From Ceratothoa steindachneri (lineage: Eukaryota > Arthropoda > Malacostraca > Isopoda > Cymothoidae): DNA of 64,000 nucleotides. Positions within the stretch are counted from its first letter, which is position 1. Every line of letters starts with the position of its first letter. The stretch is from the NCBI GenBank assembly GCA_963969495.1, contig OZ018322.1, forward strand, positions 157,944,848 to 158,008,847, written 5' to 3'. The notes beneath the pieces were generated by a model. It did no database searches, was not told where the DNA came from, and saw only the letters and a list, made by a program, of their open reading frames with translations. The position numbers were made by a program, and so were the translations under genes. This document shows positions 34,636 through 45,735 of this stretch, piece after piece.

Positions 34636-34684
34636 AATTAACACAACTTTTAAATAAACTGCAATGACTTATTACTCAACTTCA
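34636..34684 (-). repeat. Internal copy of the mariner right end
   Basis: In reverse complement it reads AAGTTGAGTAATAAGTCATT and GCAGTTTATTTAAAAGTTGT. This parallels the outer right end over about 45 bases, at a spacing of 175 bases. Confidence 0.65.
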
Positions 34685-34829
34685 AGACGTAGTCTAAGCA
34701 AAAGCCTAATAGTCTACGCTGTTAAGAGACGTATCATAACCTTTGCAAATTTTGCTCTCATTATTTATTATTGTTTCTTAATATGTGCACAAATCACGTC
34801 AACAAAACTTAAACCAACACAAAATTAAA

Positions 34830-34859
34830 AAAACCTCAAGAACTTATTCCTCAACCTAA
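34830..34859 (-). repeat. mariner right terminal inverted repeat
   Basis: Outer right end, with the TA target next to it at 34,860-34,861. Confidence 0.8.
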
Positions 34860-35403
34860 TAAAAGAGAAAACCATCGTTGATGGTATCTATTTTCCGCAT
34901 TAACTCTTTGGTAAATACTCTTAGGATGTCAAACTACAGGCAAATACAAGATATTTTTACTATTGTGCATTTTTTAAAATTCTTCGTTCTTTGTGTGTAT
35001 TTGTGTTTAAATGAAGTCTCCTAAATGGAGCTCTCGGGCGACTCTCGACTGACCAAGCTCATCCCAGTTGGGCTATCGCAGGCGAAGAAAGCAAATTAGC
35101 CGTACTCACATAAATCCTCTGGTAGCGTATTCATCCTTATTGGCTACTGCCATAGACACCACAAATTGATCATCAACTCTTCATAATTGTTTGATAGAAA
35201 AATTGCCCTTTTTGCATTCAACAAAGACGCATAAGGTCTTGTGCATTTCGCAGTCATCCAGAAAATTCCAACACTATGAACGAAAAACACTTGTCTGAAC
35301 CATGACTAAAATCATACTTATAAGCTATGGACATAAGTGTTAAAATAGAATTTTGACTTTGCAAGTGTATAAAGTTACAACTTCTGCCAATTCTTGGGAG
35401 TAA

Positions 35404-35475
35404 ATTCGACCTTATTCTTTTTCAGAGCTAAGACTCAAAAGATTATTTAGCTGTGCATCCGCTATGCTTGCCACC
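35404..35475 (+). repeat. Direct repeat, copy 1
   Basis: Contains ATTCGACCTTATT, then AGAGCTAAGACTCAAAAGAT and TATTTAGCTGTGC, ending TGCCACCTT. It is nearly identical to 36,240-36,310 in the same orientation. Confidence 0.85.
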
Positions 35476-36239
35476 TTTTTTTATAAAACGTGTTTCAGGA
35501 GACAATTGAATGACGAACGAAGTTTGGCACTATAAATAAAGCCATTCAATTTTGTGTGTAGTTTAAAACTTGATTCAATGTTATTTCTTTTAAAAAAACA
35601 ACTGTAACTTTCAAGCGGCCAAAATTTAAAGGGACAGGAAATTAAAGAAACGATGAGTATTAGCGATTCATACTATCAAGTGTCTCACTATCTATCTAGT
35701 TCGTCTTCCAAAAAAAGTGTGCCTTATTTCGACATCAGGGTTGGAAACATCATCGTTGTAATCCATTTCCTCAAGCTCGACACACTGCCATTTCCTTGAA
35801 TCGGGGCAATTCATGGCTGACGCTTGCTCGCCTCCTTCCCTTGACCCGTGGCCAAAGAACACCTTTGTATTAAACTTAAAATAAAGAATCATATATTAAT
35901 CATTATATATATATATTCATCCTCAGTCACATAAGATTGCTATCAATTAATACTATATAATTTATAATATAATAACCCTATAAAAAATAAGCTAAAATAA
36001 TAACATATTTAAAACAAAATGCTACTTTGGTTTTAAAAATTGGGGGAAAAATAATGCTACCATCTCATCATAACCTAATGCTCTCTAAATCTCTATAGCT
36101 ATCAATTTATTATTCTATTATCCATATTATTTTATAATCAGTAAGATAATAACATTAGCGAACCTGACCTAGGGACAACTGAAAATTATATTGAAACTTA
36201 ATAAATATCAATGAACCTCTTCTATCACATGTATGATAC

Positions 36240-36310
36240 ATTCGACCTTATTGCTATTAGAGCTAAGACTCAAAAGATTATTTAGCTGTGCTTCGCTACG
36301 CCTGCCACCT
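36240..36310 (+). repeat. Direct repeat, copy 2
   Basis: About 70 bases matching 35,404-35,475, with most changes in the spacer after CTTATT and near the GCTACGC segment. The copies are about 835 bases apart. Confidence 0.85.
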
Positions 36311-38029
36311 TCAATAATAATCATATCAAAGAAAAAAACACAACACGATAGTTAAAATCTTTTTTCTTGGAAAGTCTAAGTGGCGGTGAAAATGGAACTG
36401 CTAAATCCAAAGAGAGCCGATTTCGGGTGAGTTTGCTCCGTCGACAGACGCTCAGATTAGCCCATTTGGGAGCTACCATAGTGCAAAATCGTTTTGAACT
36501 TATTTCAAACCATTACACTCAACGAAATCTTAGAAGAATATGAGGGCTAATAACCCCCTTCAAATATATAAAGTAATGATAAACTTACCTCTATTTGTAT
36601 TGGTGTAAGAAAATCGAATGTAGGAACAATTTACATGAACAGGTAGCCCTTTCAGCATTTGCCCAAGATTGGTAAATTCGCGCTCTAGTGCTGCAAGGCG
36701 GGGAACATTACTGAAACCTGATTGGTTGGATTTGTAAGACGATGAGTTCTACTTTGCCCAGTTTGAGCAGAATATCAAGCCTGTGCATAAAAACCAACAC
36801 CCAATGTGGCAGTTGATTCCTTCTCTCCTCACTCTCTTATTCAAGCTACTGGCTTTTGCTTGTTCAGGATCAAAGGTGTTACCAATTCCTTTCAGAAATT
36901 ACGAAGGCATAAAATAAAAATTGCCTCAAATTAATTAAGAAAGTTTAATTTATTTGTAAAGAAAATGAAAAGGACTTCAATTATCTTCTATGGATAGCAA
37001 GGATGTATTGCTGTTAAGAGAAATGAAATAATGCATGTATTTTTTAAAGGAATAAAACAATAGATTATCTCTCATTAATTGCCTAAAAGGTTCATAAGCG
37101 TTTAATTCTTTGTGTAGTATATTTTAAAATCCACCAAATTCAGAGAGTAATAAAAATTTTAAAACTATGATCAAACATAAGTTTTTATCACCTCAGTTAT
37201 AAAGGTAATCACATGAGTTTGACTGAATCTCAGCAGGTAATAATTTTAAGATAGGTTTATTTCTAAACGAAATCAAATGTTGTACAGTTTTGTACTTGTT
37301 AATAGGTCTTACTATCGACGGAAATGTAATGGTTTTAAATCATAAGCAAAAGAGATAGGATCATCGAATAATAAAATTGTTAGTTTGCTGATAGACTAGA
37401 TTAATTTAAAAATATTTTGATTTTAAATGGGGGTCCGTATTTGGTACTGTAGTTAGCAATAAGGAATCTGCAACAAGTATCCACCTATTTAGGATATGTA
37501 TTGTTAATTCTCCTTTCCAAGATGTTCTTATAATTTCTACCCTGTTAGTAAATGGAGAGTGTTTGCATAGTTTTACAAAAACAAGTAAGTTTAGCTCTAG
37601 AACGTATACGATTTTAAATAATTGCTTTTACTACAGATAATAATACTATTTATTAATAGGAAATAACGTCCTTCTTAGATTTGCCACACAAACTACAAAT
37701 TGTATGTAAGCAAGGTGTAGAAATTTCCCTGCCACTCTTTTTTTGATTCGACGCTATACATATTAAAAATGTATTAAAATTATTTCGCTGGCAAAATAAG
37801 ACTTCGATAAAACGATGTTCTTTAAAGCTATAGATTTTATTGTATTTCCTTTTGAATATTCAGAAACTAAGGCATCGTTATCTAATTTGATAAATGGGTA
37901 CATTTTAGAATCAACCTGTATTTAAATACTTTTACAAACTATCATGATAGCTTTATATCTATCCACTTTATAAAAGCAAAATATTAAACTTATCTTAAAA
38001 TAGTGAATGATTAAACAACATGCCCAAGG

Positions 38030-39400
38030 TTTGTCAACGTTGATACAAGGTATTCAGTGTTTTCTAAGGGTGGTCACAGTGGGAGAAGTGTCAGTTTTCT
38101 GCATGGCTTATTGAGTATATATACTATTGAAGATTTGGGTGAGTGAATGAGTTCAGTCATAAGAAAGTGACTTTTATATATCTAAGTAGGGAATATTCTT
38201 CTTTGGTATGTCTTAGTGAAGTATAGTCTAGGGATATATAGAAGGGGGCATAAGTGACGGTTAACTGTTTGGTGTGGATGTGCTTTGCTTATCTTTTTAT
38301 TTTCTGTTGTACTACCTAAGGTGTTGCTTTGATAGTCCTTATAACGAGAGGGTTTATGTTGATACTGTTCTATGAATGTTATAGAGCGGATTGCTAGGTG
38401 TAGAAATGTGTGTCTATCATATTTTAGTGATTATTTATTGGTATAATTTCAGTTTCTGAGTCTAAGTTGGGTATAGATTGGGTACTGTGTAGTCATTAAT
38501 TTTCCTAAAGGATTTGTTTAGTGAGCTTTCGAGTTTACTTGTTTGCGGCGAGATAAATTGTTAATATGAGATTGTTAATGTTTCTTTGTGTTTTCCTAAT
38601 GTGGTATCTGTTGGAGACGTAAATCTTGGACTACTTTATTACTTTTGATCAATATGTTTGTAACGTGGAATGTGAAACTCGTTTCTGTACCATAGATGAA
38701 GCCTAATACGGTATGCCTTTTATTTTGTGGGCTGCGGTGATATTAGATGGTTGTTTTTTCTTGGCTCTGAGAGCTGAATAATATTACTCTGGATATTTGT
38801 ATGCGATATATCTTTTTAGGTTTTAGCTTTGTACATGTTGCTGTAATGTGTTGTCATTGTAAATTTTTCTGCATATGATTGTACTCTTACATGAGTGTTA
38901 AGGAGGAAAAGTCCTATATAACGAGGTTAAAGTTTTATGAGGAGAGGATGGGCACTTGTCGGACAACATTGTAGACCGATATGTATTTCAAGTTTGTCTA
39001 GTTGTGAAGTACTCTTGCTAGTCTGTTTGAAAGGAAATTGGTGAGCCATTTTTGGCCGATTTGGTAGATGTGTGTGTTAAGTATTTTTTAATAACGATAT
39101 CTCCTGAGAATTTTTAAATGATTAGTTATGTTTCTAGTTACCAATATAGTTATTGGTGTTGTTAAATATTGCTTTAAATCTTATCATGTGTTGTATTAGG
39201 ATTAAGGTAGTTTTTTGTCGTCGTTTTTACAGAAAACGTGTTACGAGGGGTTGAATCTGATTAGCTTTTGTATTAGTTCTTTTAATGAATTGTTGAGTGC
39301 TGGTGGCTCTTTAAAGAGTTTGGTAAGCTTACAAATGAGTAACATTTTCGCTTTGTCCAGATACTAGTGATAGTGTTTTGGCCAGTGGTAGTTTAACATT
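38030..39400 (-). pseudogene. Non-LTR RT relic, 3' half
   Basis: On the minus strand WLTNFLSNRLARVLHN (about 39,020) matches the WxxxFLSNRxxRV block. RHTVLGFIYGTETSFTFHVT (about 38,650-38,715) matches the thumb block KVLGVIYDxxLxFxxH. A stretch near 38,440-38,480 reads PNLHSDSETEIIPINNH, as in LH.ET..LP. elements. Stops are frequent and the catalytic box was not found. Strong strand asymmetry (T/G-rich plus strand) continues to about 39.9 kb and may be its decayed 5' part. Confidence 0.5.
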
Positions 39401-41925
39401 TTTGTTAGTGACTGGATACTTATTATTCCTTGTTCTTTGTCTGCTCAGGTTAGGGAGGGACGTTTATTGTTTGTGTCTGGGCATATTTTCTCTTTGATTT
39501 TATTTTGTTTTGTTTGTTTGGTTGATAGATTGCAGAGAATTGTAAATAGTTTTTTCATAAGAATTTTTCAGTATTGTATGAGTGGGAATTTTTGTTCCAT
39601 TATTGTGTGTAATTTTTGTTTTTTAAATTTGGATTGTATGGATTTGCAGGCTAATATTTTTTATTATTTTCCCTTTTTTTGACTTAAGTGCGTTGATTTG
39701 GGCGTTTGTAAACTTTTGGGTTACAGTATTCTTTGCGTTTTGTCTTATGTCGGTTACATATTTGATCTGTTTCAGTCAATTTCTCTTTTATTATAATCTT
39801 TTGTCTTGTGCGTTATTTTCGTGCTATACATTGTGCTTCTTCATTCTGGTCTATTTGCTTTGCTTTCATTCATTATGGTGTGGGTAAAGTTGTTGACAGC
39901 AATTTTATGAACTTTTCCCAAACAAACTAAATCATAAGTGACTATTATTTCAAACACAAAGATATATATGCATAATCATTGTAAATAAAAAATATCATAG
40001 CAAATAGACTAACTTTGTAGAATAAGTTGCTTCTTTTGTGTTCAAGTTTCTTTGTCAACTTTTGACACTGGAGCTACCAAATTTCTTGCATCTGGTTCCG
40101 AGATGCTCTATCTGATAATTATCAACCACAAATTCTTTCCATAAATATTACATCTTTGTTTTGGTATATTTGTATGGGCTGCCACCAAGTTCCACTCAAT
40201 TTGAAGCTTGCAAAGATATTCTGTTATTTCTGAAATATATTTTCATTGCTTTTCATTTATCTAAGATACACTGGTTTATTTTCAATGAATTCAGAGAAAA
40301 ATATATACTGTAATTTCATCTATCTTTATGTGCTTACAGGAGTAATATTTGAATAGTAAGACCTAGGTATGAAAACTAACTATTTTGCCATTAGGTATTT
40401 GCTAGAATCAATGTGTTATAAGGGTTATCATCATGTTTTTTATCAAGAATAGTAGTAAATATTATATTTGCCTTCTTTACATTTGCGACATAACTTCCTC
40501 TCATAAAATGATGTTCTTTGATCAAGTGATAGTTTGCTGAAAGCAAATAATGATCATTAGAAGCTTAAGATGATGAATGTTAATAGTATTTTTGCAAATT
40601 TATCATATGTAAAATGTAAAAAATATTCTTGATATCAGATACTGATTGTGCCTTCTTGATAAAGTGTTGCGGAGTTTGATGTTCTGGACCCTCAGAACCT
40701 TATACTGAGTAAATTCTGGGATTTACATAATTCGCACTATTAACATCACCATACCTCACATGTTATGAGATATTTATCACGATTGAATGTCATTTATTAT
40801 CTGAACATTATATCTTCACCAGAAAGATGGCAGACATTCATCATATGTTAAATTAGGAAAAGATCAGTAGTTGATATTATATGTGTCATTTAAATTTATT
40901 AGATATTATGTATACATATAGGATAACTTTTTGGATTTATTGTTTTCAAGTTGCACGTGGAAACAAACATATGATTAAATATTATGGACCTCTGTATTTC
41001 TTTGAACTAATAATGGTGCAGTAAAATACGATTCTTTGATTGGCCTATGTTAGTTGTTCATAAATTGAACTAAAGGAATCTTTAGCCGATCTAGATCTCA
41101 GATGATGTCCTATTTATGCCATCAATTAAACACACTTATCTTTTCTTCTAATTTTTTATCACAAGCTAGAGAATATTTTTGATTTATTACACCAAACAAC
41201 CTTTCCTTATTTCATCTGTGATGAACACACTCACCTTAATTCAGTATTTGCAGGTAAAATAATATAAACGCCTGTAATTTCGCAAAGAACCTTTGCTCAG
41301 AAATAATTTCTTTTTGTGTGAGGTTTAGTGCACAATTCTGTGCATTTTTATTTTTTGTAATTCTCGTCCCATATTACTTTCTACTATAGTAGCATCAATA
41401 TCAGAAAAACTAATTTCACTCTTTGATTTTGAGTTACTTAATAAGAGTAAGCTTATTACGTGACACTATAAATATTCATATTGTGATAATTCGAGTATAT
41501 CTTATTCATCTTGTATTTTGATATTAAATTTTAAATATAAATGTATATGTAAATAAATAAAAATTTAAAAATATCGAAAAGTAACAGAAGTTATTTAATA
41601 GTGTTATAAAAAACTAATGGGTTTGAAGTGGATACCAAGTAATTATTTAGGTTTGTCACAAATAGAAGATAAAAGAAATTTTGATTTAAAAAATTGTGAT
41701 CATAAATTAGTCATTTAAAATAAGAGCCTTACATTAATAAAGTATAATCTCCTTATTTTAATATAAATGTTGCGAATCAGAGGGACTTTCTTCGCTCAAG
41801 ACTGGTTAAGTTTGTTTTTTGTATTTTTTAAGAGCTCATCAGACGACTGCCTATTTGGGCATTAGTCACCGTATTAAAACTAGCCTAGTTCTAGGCTACT
41901 TTAAAATAAAATTAAAGAGGAAAAA
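39401..41925. other. AT-rich, no recognised gene
   Basis: The frames at 39,437-39,887 are T-rich plus-strand frames antisense to probable LINE sequence. From 40 kb to 41.8 kb nothing was recognised. A perfect 8-bp stem with a 2-base loop (TAGCCTAG/CTAGGCTA) lies at 41,881-41,898, beside the 3' end of the next LINE. Confidence 0.35.
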
Positions 41926-42439
41926 ACGACACTCCTCAAAAAAGGGGAAAGGAAGCAAGCTAGTGCATCGGGGGGAAGTTCCCCCGGAGCAGGAGCGTGT
42001 AACCTAAAGGAAAAAAAAAACAAATGCAAAAACAAAACAAAAAACAAACCCTGCTTAAATAATAGGGAAAAAGCCGGCCTCCCCCAAGAAGTCAACAAGT
42101 CCACCAGTCAATTTGCACGCACTTGTCCTGAGTACAAGGGACAGGTGGTAGCGAACCCGCCCCTCCAGGTACCGGAACAAGTAACGTGCGCGAAGATCAC
42201 CCAGACTGGGAAATTCGACAAGAATGTGCCAAAAAGGTCTGGGGGACGACGCAGTCGTCCTAATAGGGCGTAGGCAAGAGCGCTCCTTCAAATAGCGATT
42301 CGTCACACGAGTGTGTCCGATTTGGTGACGACAGAAAGCAAACTGAAGCAGTCGCGGCATTGGGGGATAGGTCCATGGGAACAGTCGCAGTGCAATGGCA
42401 CGCAACTTTAAGTTCCCTTTGCCAAGCAGTCCGAAGAGC

Positions 42440-42990
42440 TGCCCGTATTTCTGACATGTAGTCGGTGTTAGGAAGAGCGAAACGCTGGTCTGGTCGCAGA
42501 GTCCTCGCGGACTCTTTGGCGCCCTCATCGGCACGCTCATTCCCCGCAATTCCTACATGTCCGTAAACCCAGCTGAAGATAATCTAGACATCTGCCCGGC
42601 TCGCCAAAACCGTGGCGTTATGGATATCGTGAACCAGGGGATGCGGAGATTCCAATGCCCCGAGAGCACTCACGGCGCTTTCTTAGTTGCTATAGATCAC
42701 AATCCGGTCTCGAAACCGGGCACGTCGCCTAATCTCCCGTACCGATTAGTGTATTGCCACCAGCTCGGCCGTGAAGACAGACGCAGGGCCTGGCACAGCG
42801 CTGCTGACTTCAATCAGAGGGGATACGGCGTAAAAGCTGACCCCCTCTTGGGACTTGGAGCCATCCGTATACACTGGTACTGTTCTAGCGTGACACGAGG
42901 TGTGCTACAAAAAGGGCAAGCGCAATACTCCTGGCGCTGTACGAGCTTTGGGAGCCGAGGCGTAGTGACAAACAGCAAAATTTGGTACCC
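42440..42990 (-). pseudogene. LINE RNase H domain remnant
   Basis: The minus strand reads YTDGSKSQEGVSFYAV with the first Asp (about 42,870-42,825), then ASVFTAELVAIH with the Glu. After stops and shifts it reads VGIAGNERADEGAKES with the last Asp near 42,540. This is the RNase HI pattern DG, ELxA, GNxxAD. The third Asp could not be placed. It follows the RT at the normal distance. Confidence 0.7.
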
Positions 42991-42999
42991 TCGAGGGTG

Positions 43000-44200
43000 G
43001 CGTCCTAGGCAGAACCAGAGGTGCCACTGGCCCGAGAGCTATATATAGCTCTTGAAGGAGTTTCCTGGCCCTAAACCCAAAGGGCTTAGGGTATGACTGG
43101 CGTCTCTCGGCGGCATAGGAACCGTCGAGATCAGCTGCAGTGGCAGTGAAAGCTGTTTGCGACTGAGGGAGGTGCTGTGCTCGCGCGTACAGGCTAGTGC
43201 GCGGCGCAGAGCCAGTGGCATCTCCACAGCATCGACCAACAGGCTTTCAATGGGGGAAGTGCGGAAGGCACCGGTCGCAAGGCGGAGGCCGGTGTGGTAT
43301 AGCGAATCCACCTTCCACAATAAACGCTCGGCTGCGGATGCATAAAACTCGCATCCGTAGTCGAGCTTCGAACGATCAAAGGATCAATAAAAAAGTAGGG
43401 CAGTAGCCCTATCAGCGCCCCAAACGCTGAACGTCTCGGAACGGAGGATATCCATGACGCTGGTACAAGAGACCCTAAGGCTGCGAATATGAGCTTCCCA
43501 GGTGAGGCTTCGGTCGAATGCAAGACCAAGGAAACGGTGTAACTTAACCACATCCAGGCGCACCCCATTAAGAAACAAATCTGGGTGGGGGTGGAGCCGT
43601 GGATGGCAGCAGAAATGGACCACCTTAGTCTTGGCCAAAGAAAACTGAAACTTGTGCGCCTTGGCATAGCGAAAGACGCGGTTCAATGCCTGTTGGAGTC
43701 AACGCTCCAGAGTTGGCATCTGGGCCACGCCAAAAGAGATCGGAAGGTCATCCACGTAGAGCATAGCGAAAACATTTTCCGCCCGCACCGATGGGACACC
43801 GTTGATGCTCAGGGCAAAAAGTGTGACATTGAGGACACTTTCCTGCGGGACACCCTCTTCCTGCTCCTTTGGGCCGGAAAAAGCTCCCCCCACCCGTACG
43901 CGGAATCGACGATCTCGCAAAAATTCAGATATAAAGACTGGGAGGCGTCCCCTCGCACCCATCGTGTGGAGAGTCTCCATTATACCGTATCGCCATGAGG
44001 TATCATAGGCCTTCTCCGGATCGAAAAACACCGTGGCGTCGTGCTGTCTACGAATGAAAGCCTTGCAGACGGCATTTTCCAGTCGGAGCAGAGCATCCGA
44101 CGTGGAGTGGAACTTGTGGAAGCCGCATTGTGCAGAAGACAGATGGACTCCGCTGTCCAGGAAAAAGGCTTGTCTAACATTTACCAGTTTCTACATCTAT
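43000..44200 (-). pseudogene. LINE reverse transcriptase remnant
   Basis: FFDPEKAYDTSWRYGI (44,031-43,980) keeps the first RT Asp. EEGVPQESVLNVTLFALSI corresponds to GVPQGSVLSxxLF. AMLYVDDLPIS holds an intact YVDD box at 43,747-43,758. The thumb follows with FQFSLAKTKVVHFC and LHRFLGLAFDRSLTWEAHI. Frames change between blocks and about 44,100-44,180 is also shifted (LHNAASTSSTPRRMLC-like). Reading was done piecewise. Confidence 0.8.
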
Positions 44201-45013
44201 TGCACACGCAAGAGGTTAGAGAAATTGGGCTGAAACCGGTCGAAGTAGAGTGATATCTCCCAAGCTTGCGAAAGGCGAGCACAGTAGCGATTTGCCAGGA
44301 ATCTGGAGAAGACCCTCCACCCAGATCCTGTTGAACAAATCTAACAGAAAGGCCATGCCTCGCACACCGAGGTGTCGAAGCAGGGGGTACGTAACATCGT
44401 CCAGACCATGGGCGGTGTTCGCGCATTAAGCGAGAGCGGAGTGCAACTCGCTCCCAGTAAACCTGTTGTTAAAGGGTTCTCCACCTCTGGAGGTAAAGTC
44501 CAGCCGGCGGCCTTCCGCGACATGACGACGTACATTGGAAGCTGGCGAGGCAGCATCCCGGCTAGAGCATGCGGGAAAAGCGGTCGCGAAGGATTCCGCC
44601 ACGGACGCGGGGTCAGAGATTGCGGTCTTATTCTCCTGGAGAACGGGAGGGGGGTCCTGCGAGAACTTGCCCCGAATCCTTTTGACTCACCTCCACACCT
44701 CTGTTAAAGGGTTCTTCCCGTTAAGTTAAGACACGTATGCCCACCAAGGAGAAATATACCAGAACTTAGCCCAAGCCCGTCGAAATTCACCCACAGTGAA
44801 ATCGTTTAGGCGGCGCTTATAGCGCATGTAGGCATAACGATTCTGTTTGAGGGACATCTTACACTCGGCCGACAACCATGGGAGTGTTGGCCGTGCAAAA
44901 TAATCAGATTTTCCTAGGAATAGTAGTCAGGACCAAGGCGATGAGTTTGCCTGGGAAGAACTCTATGGCCTCATATACCGACCTAAACTCCTCGACTGAG
45001 ATAGAGAATTCAG
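44201..45013 (-). pseudogene. LINE ORF2 linker between endonuclease and RT
   Basis: Arg/Trp/Phe-rich pieces such as RRFNDFTVGEFRRAWAKFWY near 44,750-44,820 are typical of the basic linker. The same segment recurs as a separate fragment at 49,440-49,640. Confidence 0.6.
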
Positions 45014-45712
45014 TCATTTCCTGAAATGCAGGCCACCGCGCCCGCGCCAAGCACCACCGAGGTGGGCTCTCAGGCGGCAGTTGCCCTGAAAATGATATTT
45101 GAATGGGAAATTAATGACTACCATGGAGGTCATTGACACCCCCCAATTAAAATCAGGCTGTGCATCCGAAGAGCACAAAGATAGGTTAAGGCAAGAAAAT
45201 GAAGCGGTTCTCGGACAGTGATGTGTAAACTCATCCACGTTTAGGACACCCATATCAAGCTCTTTGATCAGATCGGCAAGGACTTGTCCCCTGGGATTTA
45301 TGGAGTAATCTCCCCAGAGAGGATGCCTGCCGTTCAGATCTCCAAGCAAGAGAAATGGCCTCGGCAACCGTGCCACGACGCGGCGGAATTCCCCCGCGTC
45401 GAAGTCAGCTGACGGTGGAATGTACGTAGAAATAATGGTATACCTCCTATCCAGGTGCAACTGCACAGCCACTGACTGAAAGGAGGTATCTAAAGAGAAA
45501 AGAAGAACGGAGACATCATGCCGGGTGTAAACCGCGCATCCCCCAGCCCGGCCATCCCGTGGTGGTCGGTTCGCGAGACCCTTATACCCCGGGAGGGCGG
45601 GCAAAGGGCACGCGCCTACCATGGTCTCCTGCAAAAAGATAGCTAACGGGGAACGGAAAGAGACGAGCCTCTGCAGCTCCTCCCAGTTGTATCGGAGTCC
45701 ACGGCAATTCAA
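45014..45712 (-). pseudogene. LINE apurinic endonuclease domain
   Basis: A 232-codon frame. Motifs: LQLNCRGLRYNWEELQRLV (catalytic Asn), IFLQETMVG (Glu), SVAVQLHLDRRYTIISTYIP (YxPP-type strand), PFLLLGDLNGRHPLWGD (GDLN at 45,332-45,343) and PRTASFSCLNLSLCSSDAQP. The SDH motif falls in a damaged stretch and is not intact. It overlaps the end of ORF1 closely, as in bicistronic LINEs. Confidence 0.85.
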
Positions 45713-45735
45713 TTGAAGGAATATGCCCTCCAGGC

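Larger units (their letters stand above)
33501..34859 (-). mobile_element. mariner element with both ends
   Basis: The left end starts after TA (33,499-33,500) with TTCGGTTGAGGTATAGGTTC. The right end in reverse complement starts TTAGGTTGAGGAATAAGTTC and is followed by TA (34,860-34,861). About 30 bases match with few differences, giving an element of 1,359 bp with a TA duplication, the expected size for mariner. The transposase is on the minus strand. A second copy of the right-end sequence lies inside, at 34,636-34,684. Confidence 0.85.
34862..38025. other. AT-rich region with a pair of direct repeats
   Basis: A 66-codon minus-strand frame at 35,692-35,892 (acidic, with VFFGHGSREGGEQASAM) has unusual non-AT composition but no family match. 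Apart from the direct repeat pair listed separately, nothing is recognised. GC-richer patches occur at 35,020-35,110 and 36,640-36,820. Confidence 0.3.

Noticed and set aside
39437..39887. Two T-rich frames that look like membrane proteins
   Set aside because: Phe/Cys/Leu-rich content comes from T/G-rich sequence antisense to a probable LINE region. No topology or family signal beyond composition.
42557..44008. Several long plus-strand frames of 60-163 codons
   Set aside because: All lie antisense to the RT and RNase H of the I-like LINE. High GC reduces stop codons on both strands.
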